Below the pieces are notes generated by a model. It saw only the letters and a program-made list of their open reading frames with translations, was not told the origin of the DNA and made no database searches. A stretch of 53,127 nt of DNA from DSUN01 sp035527715 (GTDB lineage: Bacteria; Planctomycetota; PUPC01; DSUN01). Each line of letters starts with the position of its first letter. Within the stretch, counting starts at the first letter, position 1. The position numbers and the translations under genes are program-made. Where the stretch lies: contig DATKZY010000047.1 of NCBI GenBank assembly GCA_035527715.1, forward strand, positions 1 through 53,127. The letters run 5' to 3'. Below, in pieces: positions 39,827 to 49,300 of this stretch.

Positions 39827-40732
39827 TCAGAACCGTCGACTCCGTTGGAACAGGTATTCCGAGAGCGCCAGCTCCAGCGGGGTGGACGTGTCGAAGAGCC
39901 GATAGTCCACCTTCAGCTCGGCACAGCCCTCCCGATAGGCGTCCAGAAAGCGGTTCAGCTCGGCGAGGTACTGCTTCCGCACGGCGTCGGGCGCGGTCAG
40001 CAGCCGCTCGTTGGTCTCGGGGTCCACGAACTCCGTCATGCGGTCGAAGGGGAACTCCAGCTCCGCCTTGTCCATCACGTGGAAGACGATGACGTCGTTG
40101 CCGAGGAACTTGAAGTGCTGGAGTCCGCTGAGGACGGCGTCGGGCTCGTCGTAGAGGTCGGAGATGAGGATGATGAGTCCGCGCTTCTTGATGCCCTCGG
40201 CGAGGTCGTGGAGGGGCTTGCCCGTCTCCGTGGCGCCGCCGGGCTTCAGGCCCTCCAGCTCGGCCAGCATCAGGTGGAGATGGGGCATGCGGCTCCGCGG
40301 CGGCAGCAGCGTGCGAATCTCCGTGTCGAAGAGCACCAGGCCCGTGGCATCGCGTTGCATCATCATGAAGTAGGCGAGCGAGGCGGCGAGGTAGGAGCCG
40401 TATTCGAGCTTGGTGAGCCGGCCCGAGCCGTAGCCCATCGAGGCGCTCTTGTCGAGCACCACGGTGCAGGCGAGATTCGTCTCCTCCTCGAACTGCTTGA
40501 TGTAGAAGCGGTCGGTCTTCCCGTAGACCTTCCAGTCGAGGTGGCGGATCTCGTCGCCGGGCACGTATTGGCGGTACTCGGCGAACTCGACGGAAAAGCC
40601 GCGGTACGGGCTGCGGTGCAGGCCCAGCACGAAGCCCTCGACCACTGTCTTCGCCAGCAACTGCATGTCGCTGATGCGGGACAGCGTGTCGAAGTCGAGA
40701 TAGCGGAAGGTTGTTTCCTGCTGTTCTGGCAT
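39827..40732 (-). CDS. DUF58 (VWA-like) protein
   Basis: A 301-residue cytoplasmic DUF58 protein. Seen: the family core GDEIRHLDWKVYGKTDRFYIKQF at about 59-81 and a VWA-like metal motif LDKSASMGYG near 93. Then ISDLYDEP follows in the second half. It starts three bases after the MoxR stop, so translation is coupled. Known: DUF58 proteins act with MoxR AAA ATPases and BatA-like membrane proteins, likely guiding maturation of metal-binding envelope partners. A membrane anchor is not seen. Confidence 0.93.
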   Translation of the reverse strand: MPEQQETTFRYLDFDTLSRISDMQLLAKTVVEGFVLGLHRSPYRGFSVEFAEYRQYVPGDEIRHLDWKVYGKTDRFYIKQFEEETNLACTVVLDKSASMGYGSGRLTKLEYGSYLAASLAYFMMMQRDATGLVLFDTEIRTLLPPRSRMPHLHLMLAELEGLKPGGATETGKPLHDLAEGIKKRGLIILISDLYDEPDAVLSGLQHFKFLGNDVIVFHVMDKAELEFPFDRMTEFVDPETNERLLTAPDAVRKQYLAELNRFLDAYREGCAELKVDYRLFDTSTPLELALSEYLFQRSRRF

Positions 40733-40735
40733 GGA

Positions 40736-41773
40736 TTACAGCCCGGAGGCCGGCTTGGGCACGGTCTCCAAGAGGCGCTGGATGATCTGCTCGGACTTGA
40801 TTCGTGCGGCCTCGGCCTTGAAGTTGGTGATGATGCGATGGCGGAGCACGGGCAGGGCCACGGCCTCGACGTCGCCGACCGACACGCCGAAGCGGCCGCT
40901 GAGGACGGCTCGGGCCTTGCCCGCGAGCACCAGGTAGTGGCTGGCCCGCAGGCTCGCGCCCCAGGTCACGTAGTCCCGCACGAAGTCAGGCGCGCCCCCG
41001 CTCCGAGGCCGGCTCATCGCCACGAGCCGTACGGCGTAGCGCGCCACGGGGTCGGCCACGGGGATCTCCCGCACCACGTGCTGGTAGCCCAGCAACTCCT
41101 CGCGGTGCATCACGCAGTCGAGCTTCTCCCGCCGCCGGCTCGTCGTCTGCCCGACGATTTCAATCTCCTCCGCCCGCTTCGGGTAGCCGATGATGATGCT
41201 GAACATGAAGCGGTCCTGCTGGATGGCGGGCAGCGGGTAGGTGCCCTCCTGCTCGATGGGGTTCTGCGTGGCCAGCACGAAGAAGGGCCGCTGGAGGGGG
41301 TAGGTGACGCCGCCCACGCTCACCTGCCGCTCCTGCATGGCCTCGAGGAGCGCGGCCTGCGTCTTCGGCGGCGTGCGGTTGATCTCGTCGGCCAGGATGA
41401 TATTGGCGAAGATCGGGCCGCGGAGGAACTTCATCGTGCGCTTGTGCGTCGCACGGTCCTCCTCGAGGATTTCCGTGCCCGTGATGTCGGAGGGCATGAG
41501 GTCGGGGGTGAACTGGATGCGGCGGAAGCTCAGGTCGAGGGCCTCGCCCAGGCTCATGATGAGCAGCGTCTTGGCGAGGCCGGGCACGCCCGTGATCAGG
41601 CAGTGGCCGCCGGCGAAGAACGACAGGAGCACCTGGTCCACCACCTCGTCCTGGCCGACGATGACGCGGCGGATCTGCTGGAGGACCCGCTCGCGCCCCT
41701 CCTTGAGCTTCTCGAGCATCTCGGCCGCCCGCGCCTCATTCAGCTCCGCTGCCACCTGCGCTGCTTCGCTCAC
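40736..41773 (-). CDS. MoxR-family AAA ATPase (first copy beside DUF58)
   Basis: A 345-residue AAA chaperone-like ATPase. Seen: Walker A GVPGLAKT near 72-79, FTPDLMPSDITGTE, Walker B ILADEINR, and sensor ATQNPIEQEGT. The start is set at the GTG at 41773, preceded by GAGGGGG five bases away; the longer frame to 41806 is coded by array sequence. It is close to the second MoxR (41810-42799) in sequence, so the two arose by duplication or form a hetero-oligomeric pair. It acts with DUF58 and VWA proteins encoded downstream. Confidence 0.93.
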   Translation of the reverse strand: MSEAAQVAAELNEARAAEMLEKLKEGRERVLQQIRRVIVGQDEVVDQVLLSFFAGGHCLITGVPGLAKTLLIMSLGEALDLSFRRIQFTPDLMPSDITGTEILEEDRATHKRTMKFLRGPIFANIILADEINRTPPKTQAALLEAMQERQVSVGGVTYPLQRPFFVLATQNPIEQEGTYPLPAIQQDRFMFSIIIGYPKRAEEIEIVGQTTSRRREKLDCVMHREELLGYQHVVREIPVADPVARYAVRLVAMSRPRSGGAPDFVRDYVTWGASLRASHYLVLAGKARAVLSGRFGVSVGDVEAVALPVLRHRIITNFKAEAARIKSEQIIQRLLETVPKPASGL

Positions 41774-41794
41774 CGGAACCCCCTCATTGGTCTT

Positions 41795-41822
41795 GTCACG
41801 CGTCACGGGTCACGCGTCACGC
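41795..41822. repeat. Short tandem array, 7 bp x 4
   Basis: Four 7-base units GTCACGC (one GTCACGG), between the two MoxR genes and overlapping the last codons of the upstream one (ends MRDA). Confidence 0.82.
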
Positions 41823-42799
41823 ATGGCCTTCGTCAAGCGCCCGATCACATCCTCCACCGTCACCTTATCCACGTCGGCTCGGAAGTTGAGGCCGATGCGG
41901 TGCCTCATCACGGGGGCGACGACGCCGCGAATGTCGTCGGGCTCGACGGTCATCCGGCCCGCCATCGCCGCGCCCGCCTTGGCGCCCAGGACGATGAACT
42001 GGCTGGCCCGCACGCCCGCGCCCCACTCGACGTATTCCTTGACGAAGTCGGGGGCGCTCTGGTTCTCGGGCCGCGAGGCCGACACCAGGTCCACGATCCC
42101 CTCGATCACCTCCTGCGGCACCTCGACCTTCAGAATCAGGTCCTGATAGGCCAACAGGTCCTCCTTCTCCATGATCGGACCCAGCTCGACCTCGCCCGTG
42201 CCGGTGGAGACCTTGATGGCCGTCACCTCGTCGTCCTCGCCCAGGTAGTCCATCAGGACGCTGAACATGAAGCGGTCCTGCTGAGCCTCAGGGAGAGGAT
42301 AGGTGCCCTCCTCCTCGAAGGGGATCTGGGTGGCGAGGACGAAGGTGGGCTGCTCGAGGGGATACGTCTTGCCGCCGATGGTCACCTGCCGCTCCTGCAT
42401 GGTCTCGAGCAGCGCGGCCTGGGTCTTCGGCGGGGTGCGGTTGATCTCGTCGGCCATCACGATGTTGGCGAAGACCGGGCCGCGGACGAACTTCAGCTCG
42501 CGCCGTCCCGTCGCCATGTCCTCCTCGAGGATCTCCGTGCCCGTGATGTCCGACGGCATCAGGTCGGGGGTGAACTGGATGCGCTTGAACGACAGGCGCA
42601 TCAGCCGCGCCAGCGAGGAGACCAGGAGCGTCTTGGCCACGCCCGGCACGCCGGTGAGCATGCAGTGGCCGCCGGCGAAGAACGCCGTGAGCACCTGGTG
42701 CATCGCCTCGTCCTGGCCCACGATCACCCGCTTGAGCTGGGAGACGATGTGGCTCGCCTGCTCCCGCAGTCGCTCGGCACCGACTTCTGGACCGGCCAT
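41810..42799 (-). CDS. MoxR-family AAA ATPase (second copy)
   Basis: A 329-residue MoxR ATPase. Seen: Walker A GVPGVAKT near 50-57, FTPDLMPSDITGTE, Walker B VMADEINR, and the sensor reads ATQIPFEEEGT where the first copy and most relatives have ATQNP, so the Asn of sensor 1 is Ile. This may change ATP hydrolysis. The ATG at 42799 has GGAGGG seven bases upstream. It opens the seven-gene operon. The ATP-driven action on the VWA proteins is inferred from the family. Confidence 0.92.
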   Translation of the reverse strand: MAGPEVGAERLREQASHIVSQLKRVIVGQDEAMHQVLTAFFAGGHCMLTGVPGVAKTLLVSSLARLMRLSFKRIQFTPDLMPSDITGTEILEEDMATGRRELKFVRGPVFANIVMADEINRTPPKTQAALLETMQERQVTIGGKTYPLEQPTFVLATQIPFEEEGTYPLPEAQQDRFMFSVLMDYLGEDDEVTAIKVSTGTGEVELGPIMEKEDLLAYQDLILKVEVPQEVIEGIVDLVSASRPENQSAPDFVKEYVEWGAGVRASQFIVLGAKAGAAMAGRMTVEPDDIRGVVAPVMRHRIGLNFRADVDKVTVEDVIGRLTKAMRDA

Positions 42800-42849
42800 T
42801 CGCGCCCTCCGATTGTGGCCCCACCCTGCGCCTGTCCCTCCGACAGCCC

Positions 42850-42878
42850 ATAGTAGGGGGTTGCTCCCCGGATTTCAA
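42850..42878 (-). promoter_or_regulatory. Promoter of the MoxR/DUF58/VWA operon
   Basis: On the minus strand TTGAAA (42878-42873), 17 bases, TACTAT (42855-42850), 51 bases before the ATG at 42799. Confidence 0.65.
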
Positions 42879-42935
42879 GTCCACCCGGCCGACGTCGGGG
42901 GGGGGCGCGGCAGGTGGTGGGGTTGGGGCGAGCCC

Positions 42936-44024
42936 CTACGACCCCGATTGCCCGACGCCGCTCCGACCGGCGACGGGGGCATCGAGTCTCCGGTCCAGCA
43001 GATGCTTCCATTCCCACGTGCCGGTCCAGGTGCGCTTGGGCGGGCCGCTGGGCCGCTTCTCGGTCTGCCACAGCTTGGTGTGGTACGCGGCGCGGAGGCG
43101 GTCCCGGGCGAGGTGGACGACGAAGAAGCCGTTCTCCGTCTGCCCGGTGTTGATGCAGGTGAGGGGCTTGGTTTGGCCCTCCGGCTTCCAGTCGCGCAGG
43201 CCGGTGCCGGTGTGCCCGTAGAGGTAGAGGACGACGGTGTAGGGCCGGGCGACGTCGTAGACGGCCTGCCAGTCCTCCGGGTGCCACCAGTTGGTGTCGA
43301 AGCCGCAGTGGCTCACGAGCACCACGGGCCGGCCGCTCGTGCCGACGTGGGCGGCGAGATCCGCCTTGAGGAACGCCAGCGCCCCTTGCGGGTCATGGTA
43401 GTCGGGGGAATACTTGATGCCCGCGTGCTGGCGGTCTGCGGGGTAGATGTTCAGTTGCACGAGGTGCACGTCGTCCCAGTCCCATGAGTAGTGGAGGCCG
43501 TTGTCGGAGAGATTGGCCAGCCAGCCCTTGGCCTTGCGCTGGGCGTTGCGTTTCCTCAGCTCGGCCTGGAAGCTGAAGCCGTGGCGCTCGCGGCCGGCAG
43601 GCGGGCCGTCGTGGTTGCCCCAGCCCTCGAAGACGCGGAACTTCAGCAGCCCGTCGGTGCCGTCGAGGCCGAAGTCGGCGACGAAGTGCTTGAACTGCTC
43701 CGGCCCCTGGCTCTTGCCCTCGAGAAGGCGGTCGCCGTCGTCGAGCACGTCGCCGAGCACGACGACCCCGCGCGGCGCGCGGATCGCGCCGCCGCCGAGG
43801 CGCTCCGGCCACGGGACGTTAGCGACCTCGTTCATGTGCCGCAGCGTGTCGCGGACGCGCTCGTTGCGGTCCTCGTTCTCGAAGGCGTCGTAATGTACGT
43901 CCGAAGTGGCGAGGAAGGTCACGTCCCTCGCTGGCCGGCTCGTGGGCGCGCTGGCCTCTGCGGCCCCCACCCGGCTGACCAGGCATAGCAGCGCCACGGT
44001 CACGAGCAGTCGCGTTCTTCGCAT
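42936..44024 (-). CDS. Exported metallophosphoesterase
   Basis: A 362-residue secreted calcineurin-like phosphoesterase. Seen: signal peptide 1-22 (LLVTVALLCLVSRVGAAEA), metal-binding D42-x-H44 in SDVH, GDVLDDGD near 91-98 (D92), GNHD at 136-139, SHCGFD and GHTGTG later. All five blocks are present, so it should be active. It works on phosphate esters in the periplasm or outside; the substrate is unknown. It is followed by the MoxR operon and preceded by the BtrH-like gene at 54 bases. Confidence 0.92.
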   Translation of the reverse strand: MRRTRLLVTVALLCLVSRVGAAEASAPTSRPARDVTFLATSDVHYDAFENEDRNERVRDTLRHMNEVANVPWPERLGGGAIRAPRGVVVLGDVLDDGDRLLEGKSQGPEQFKHFVADFGLDGTDGLLKFRVFEGWGNHDGPPAGRERHGFSFQAELRKRNAQRKAKGWLANLSDNGLHYSWDWDDVHLVQLNIYPADRQHAGIKYSPDYHDPQGALAFLKADLAAHVGTSGRPVVLVSHCGFDTNWWHPEDWQAVYDVARPYTVVLYLYGHTGTGLRDWKPEGQTKPLTCINTGQTENGFFVVHLARDRLRAAYHTKLWQTEKRPSGPPKRTWTGTWEWKHLLDRRLDAPVAGRSGVGQSGS

Positions 44025-44078
44025 CTGCGGTCTCTCCTGGGTTCTCGCGTTTGGCGCCGGCCGAGTTGGCTGGCCTGC

Positions 44079-46112
44079 CTACTTCCGCGAGGCATCGAGA
44101 GCAGCGGCCAGTTCCGCAAGCGCCTTCAGCCCGGATTCCTCGGCCGCGCGCGCCGCCTTGAGCGCCTCGATGGCCTTCGCGCGCCGCGCGGCGTCGCGGA
44201 GGCGCTCGTCCATGCCCCTCGTGTCGTCAACCTTGAACGGGAAGGTCTTGGCGACAGCCCCAAGCTGCTCGGAGACGACCTTGTAGCGTGCGATCGCCTC
44301 GTCGAGGAGCAGCGCGAGCTTGGGGTCGGCGAGGCGCTTCCTGGCCTCCTCGAGGAAGGCGACGGCGTAGCGGCGGCACTCGGCCCAGCACTGGGCGTTG
44401 TAGGCATTGCCGAAGCCGATCACCTTGTCTTCCGCAACGAGCCTATCGTCGGCGAGCGCCTTGATCCACGTGTCGTAGCCGGAGAGGCCCGTGTGCCATT
44501 TCTCGTTCGAGTGTTTGCCGGCGCCGTGTTCGAGCGCGAAGCGTAGCGCCTCGCGGACGACCGTGCGGTCGTCGGACGCCTTGCCCGTTCTGACGACGGC
44601 GACGACGGCCCAGCCAATCCCCGTGTCGCCGAGCTTCGCGTGGTGCGTCTTGCCCGGCTGGCCGAACTTGTCGAACAGGTAGTTGCCCTCCGCGTCGTAG
44701 CCCTGGATCACGTACCATTCGGGCACATCGAGCTCCCAGCCGTAGCAGGGCGTTCCTGCGTCAATGGCCTCGCAGGTCTTGCGCCAGATCGCCTCGCGCT
44801 TCTCCGCGATTCCCTTCTCCGACTTGCCTCCGTGGTGGCGTTCGACCACGAGGCCGACATTGGCTGCGAAGGCGTCGCACCTCTCGGACGGCCAAGCCGT
44901 GGGGCCGCTGGGGCAGATGACCTCGTGGACGTTGAGCGCGAAGGCGTGGCCACAGCCGCCGTAGATCCAGGCGGGCGGGGCCTCGCTCTTCAGGAACTCG
45001 GCGCAGCCGATCAGGCTGCCCATGTGGGTGATCCACATTGGCTTCTGCTTCAGGCCGTCGAGGCGCTTCTCCGCGGCGGGGCCGGGGGTTCCCGTTCCGC
45101 CCTTCGCGCCCTCCGCGGCCAGAGCCTTCTCGACCTCGGCGATGCCGGCGGCGTAGGCGTCGCGAGCCTGCGTCAGGAGGGCGGCGGCCGCGGTGTTGCG
45201 CTTCGGGTCGGGGCCTTCGGGCGAGTTCCACCAGAGCAGCTTCTCACCCTTCGCCAGCGCCTCGGCCTCGGCCTGGAAGTGGTCGGCGGCACGCCTCAGG
45301 TGGTCGGCCATCGCCGGGTGCTTCGGCGCGGTCTCGCGGAGGAAGCCGGCCGCGGCGGCGTGGGTGCTGCGGTAGACGCCGTAGCAGTAGGCGTCGCCCA
45401 CCTCGCGCTTCTTGTCGGGCTTGCCGAAGTCGCGGATCCAGCGGTCGTAGCAGGCGAGGCCGGCGAGCATCACCCACTTCTCGCCGCCCAGCTTGTCCAC
45501 GTTTTTCTGGTCGCGCGCGTGGCGGACGGCTTCCCGGAGCGCAGCAACCTCGGCCTTGGGGGCGTCGAACTCGCCCGTCTTGCGGCTGATGAGGAGCACG
45601 CCCGCCGGGCAGCAGATGTCGCCGCACTGGCCGGTGCGCATCTCGTCCTCGGCGGCGAACGGCTTGTCGTTGCCGGCGTAGGAGCCGCGGCCGAGGAACT
45701 GCTTCTTCTCGGCATCGTAGCCGTAAACGACGTCCCACTCGGCGTTCGTGAAAGCGTGCCACACGAGGGCGGCGCGGCCGGCGTCAATCTCCTGCTTCAC
45801 GCGGGCGACGGCCTTGCGCGTCGCTTCCTTCAGGGCCTCGCCCTCGCCCTCGATCTTGACGTGCTCGAGTTCGTAGCCGAGCAGGCGCAGCAGGTCTTGC
45901 GGCCACATGGCGTTCTCGCACGTCGGCGCGCACGGGCAGATGCCGCCGATGCGGAAGGCCGAGCCGGAGATGCCCTGAATGTAGTCGGGCGAGTAGCGCT
46001 CACCGCGGGAGGCCAGGATGAGGCGCACGCCCTCGAACATGGGGTCGATCACGCGATAGGGCTCGATGCCCTCGATCCACGCCTTGCTGCCGTCGCGACG
46101 GACCTTCCCCAT
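44079..46112 (-). CDS. Internally duplicated BtrH/C39-peptidase-like protein
   Basis: A 677-residue protein made of two related halves. Seen in half 1: GGICPCAPTCENAMW at about 56-70, then DAGRAALVWH, YGYDAEKKQFLGR and LGGEKWVMLAG. In half 2: GGCGHAFALNVHE at about 380, then DAGTPCYGWELDVPEWYVIQGYDAEGNYLFDK and SNEKWHTG. This order matches the papain-like/BtrH N-terminal fold. The ATG at 46112 has AAGGAGG five bases upstream. An in-frame ATG at 46268 would add a lipoprotein-like leader (ALCLGLGC), so an exported form is possible. The role is unknown; a cysteine-based acyltransferase or peptidase is the closest guess. Confidence 0.75.
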   Translation of the reverse strand: MGKVRRDGSKAWIEGIEPYRVIDPMFEGVRLILASRGERYSPDYIQGISGSAFRIGGICPCAPTCENAMWPQDLLRLLGYELEHVKIEGEGEALKEATRKAVARVKQEIDAGRAALVWHAFTNAEWDVVYGYDAEKKQFLGRGSYAGNDKPFAAEDEMRTGQCGDICCPAGVLLISRKTGEFDAPKAEVAALREAVRHARDQKNVDKLGGEKWVMLAGLACYDRWIRDFGKPDKKREVGDAYCYGVYRSTHAAAAGFLRETAPKHPAMADHLRRAADHFQAEAEALAKGEKLLWWNSPEGPDPKRNTAAAALLTQARDAYAAGIAEVEKALAAEGAKGGTGTPGPAAEKRLDGLKQKPMWITHMGSLIGCAEFLKSEAPPAWIYGGCGHAFALNVHEVICPSGPTAWPSERCDAFAANVGLVVERHHGGKSEKGIAEKREAIWRKTCEAIDAGTPCYGWELDVPEWYVIQGYDAEGNYLFDKFGQPGKTHHAKLGDTGIGWAVVAVVRTGKASDDRTVVREALRFALEHGAGKHSNEKWHTGLSGYDTWIKALADDRLVAEDKVIGFGNAYNAQCWAECRRYAVAFLEEARKRLADPKLALLLDEAIARYKVVSEQLGAVAKTFPFKVDDTRGMDERLRDAARRAKAIEALKAARAAEESGLKALAELAAALDASRK

Positions 46113-46315
46113 GGGTTCCTCCTTGCGCGCAAGCGTCGAATCACCGGATGCGGAAGAACTCCCTTTCGAGCTGGGTCTGGGGACCTCCGAGCAGCCGAGG
46201 CCCAGGCACAGCGCCATGCAGGCAACCCTGGTGCCGCACCTCGCCCACGCGCCACGCGCGCTGTCCATCGTGCCTGCCTCGGTTGCTGGCCATGCTCCGG
46301 GGGCGCTCGGCACCC

Positions 46316-49300
46316 TCAACGCGTGCCCTCGCCCGCCATGCAGACGACGCGACCGTTCTCGAGGGAGAGGAACAGCCGGCCGCCGGCGGCGGCCATGCCG
46401 TCGAGGACGGGCGGCGAATCGAGCGGGCACCGCGCCAGTTCGGCGCCGTCCGAGGCGGCGACGGACAGGAGCAGCGCTCCCCGGCCCTCGCCACGTGCCG
46501 ACGGGCCCCCGGCCGCGTCGGCGGCAGGGCCGGCGATGAAGAGCACTTTGCCGGCCAGGACCATCGCCCGAACCTGGATCGCCAGGGGCTTCGCCCACTG
46601 CTCTTTGGCCTCGCCCTGCTTCAGGGCGAAGAGCCGGTACGGCCCGTCCTCCAACTGGTTCGACCAATGGATGCCCCTCCGCCCGTACCCATAGACCATC
46701 GGCCCGTCGAAGACCAGGAGCCTGCCATAGACGAGGCTCCTGTCGCGCCCGCTGCACCCGGTGGCCAGCGAGCACTGCGTGCCGAAGATCCAGTAGGAGC
46801 GGTGGGGCCACGTGTCGTCGAGGAAGCCTGTGAGCGTGAGCAGGTGGGGGTTCCCCTTCGGCTGCACGGCGCCGCGCGGATCGAAGACCATGTCCCGCAG
46901 GTACACGTGCCGGTCGTCGCTCGTCAGGATGTCGGCGAGCGTGCCCGGCATATTGCAGGGCCCGTAGTGCTTGGGCTGCCTGCCCGTCTTGGGGTCAGGA
47001 CTGTAGATCGGCGTTGTGGAGAGAATCCTGCCGGTTTCGGGCTGCACCCGGCAGAGGTCAATCCCGCCGTCCAGATAGGAGGATCTGCCCGCCGTGAGAT
47101 AGGCGGCGCCGTCCTGGACGAGAATGCTTCCGAAGAGGGGGGATGGGGACTCGAGCTGGCCGCAGACGACGACCCGCCGGCTGTCGCGCGCGGCGCGCAG
47201 GCGCCAGGCCAGCGCGCCGTCCGACGCGCGCACGCTGTACGCGTGGCCGTCGCGGCAGCCGAAGATCGCGCTGCCCCCATGGATGGTGGGCGGGGAGTCC
47301 ACGCGAGCGCCCGCCGTGAACTGCCATGCCGGCTGGCCGGAACCGGCGTTCAGCGCGCACACGCGGTGCTCGTCCACGGCGGCCACGAACACCTTGCCCT
47401 CGGCGACCGTGGGGCTGCTGAGCCTGCCGCCAAGGTCCGCCTGCCACGTGCAGTGCAGGGCGGCAGGCACCGCGGCCCGCGTGGAGCCGCTCCGCTGGGC
47501 GTCGTGGCGGTACGTGGGCCATTCCTCTTCACTGCCGACTGCCGACTGCCCTCTGCCGACCGCCTCGTAGGCGGGGCCTTGCTCGAGCGGCGGGCCAGCC
47601 GCCTCTCCCGTCGAGGACTCGGCGGAGGCGGGCGCGAGGGCATGGAAGCCGCTCAACTTGGCGGCGATGTAGCAGCCGCACGCGTGCGGTGGCGCGTAGA
47701 GGAGGCCGTTGCACGGCATCACCCCATAGCGGCACACGCCGCGCACCCAACTGTTCCACAGCACGTCGCCCGTCTGGAGATTGATGAACTCGACGCCTCG
47801 CCTGCCGCCGAGGATATAGCGGTCGGTGGCCTTGTTGCTCCAGCAGCGGTGGTGGTGCCCCGGGTTCTCCGGGTCAATGTGCTTCAGTACCTTGCCGGTG
47901 GCCAGGTCCTGCTGCGTGACGAAGTACGGTCCCCATACCGGCCCTCGGTTCTTCGCCGCCTTCGCCTTCGGCTTCTCCTCAAGGGGCTTGAAGCCGCCCA
48001 GCCAGAGACTCCCGTTGATCACAAACGCGTCGCGCAACTGGCAGAGCGTGGCGGGTTGCGTCCACAGGGGCTTGCCGGTCTCCACGGACAGCGCGGTCAC
48101 CGTCTCATCATTCGCGCAGACGACGGCGCGGTCGCTGGCCACGCGCATCGGGGGCGACGAGGCCGACCAGAGCTCGCCGCCCGTCTTCAGGTCCAGGCAG
48201 CAGACCTCCCCGCCCCTCTGGTAGAACGCTCTGTCGCCTACGGCTGACAGGGTGTTGGGCCGGAACCAGCCGTCCGACACGGGCTTCTTCCAGAGCAGCC
48301 GCCCGGACGCAACGTCGAGCGCGACGACGGCCACTTCGGCCTTGGCCTCGGTCGAGCGGAGCTCCTTGACGAGCGGCTCCGCCGACTCTCGCACGTAGAC
48401 GGGCGACTTGTCCTGCACGACGAGCCGCCTCCACTTCTCGAGCTGGGCGACCCGTTCCTTCGTGACGCTTCGGACCGCGAGGAGGAGGGTCCCCTTGTGG
48501 CATAGGATCTCCTCTGTGCCCTGGGTCTCGTCGTAGGTCTTGAGGAGCTCGCCCGTCGCGGCGTCGAGGGCGCTCAAGGGCGCGTGGAGGCCGAGGGTCA
48601 CATACACGCGGCCCCCGACGGCGACCAGCCTGCGCTCGAGCTGGGGTGGCGTGGCGCCCCAGTTGACGATGTGCGGGAACCACGGGCTGAAGGGCCGCTT
48701 CCAGAGGAGCACGCCGTTGTAGGCGTCGCGCGCGACGACGTGCCACTGGGGAAGCCGGCGGAGCGACTGCGTGGGCGCCTCGTCCAGGATGTAGAAGATC
48801 CGCCCGCCGGTCGAAACCAGGGCGTAGATGCCAGGGATGTGCTCGTGGCTCCGCATGTGCCGCGGCTCCGCAATCCACTGCACCCGGCCGGGCGGCCCGA
48901 CCACGTCATCGTGAGCCACGGCGTTCCCGCTCGCGTCGTGGAGGTAGTGGGTCCACTCGTCGGTGTTCTGGGGATGCGGCTTCACGGACTTCGTCCAGCG
49001 GCCGCCCTGTCTGGCGTAGAGCGTGCCGCCGGGCGCCAGCACGCGCATCGCCTCCTCGGTCGCGACGCCGCCGAGGTCCTCCGCCACCACCAGGTTCACC
49101 AGGTTCTCCGCGTATGGCAGCCGCTTCCCGTCGAAGAGCTCGACCGAGACCGGGCCATAGACCCCCAGCTTCTGGACATGCTCCCGCGCTTGGCGGACCG
49201 CCCTCGCATCGGTGTCGAGGCCCTGCACCAGGTAGCTCGGGCCCGCGTGCAGCGCGGCTGTGAGCCTGCCATCGCCGCAGCCGACGTGGACGAGGAGACC

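Noticed and set aside
41774..41806. Extended N-terminus of the first MoxR protein
   Set aside because: The extra codons are mainly array sequence (GTCACGC units) and have no ribosome binding site; the GTG at 41773 has one.
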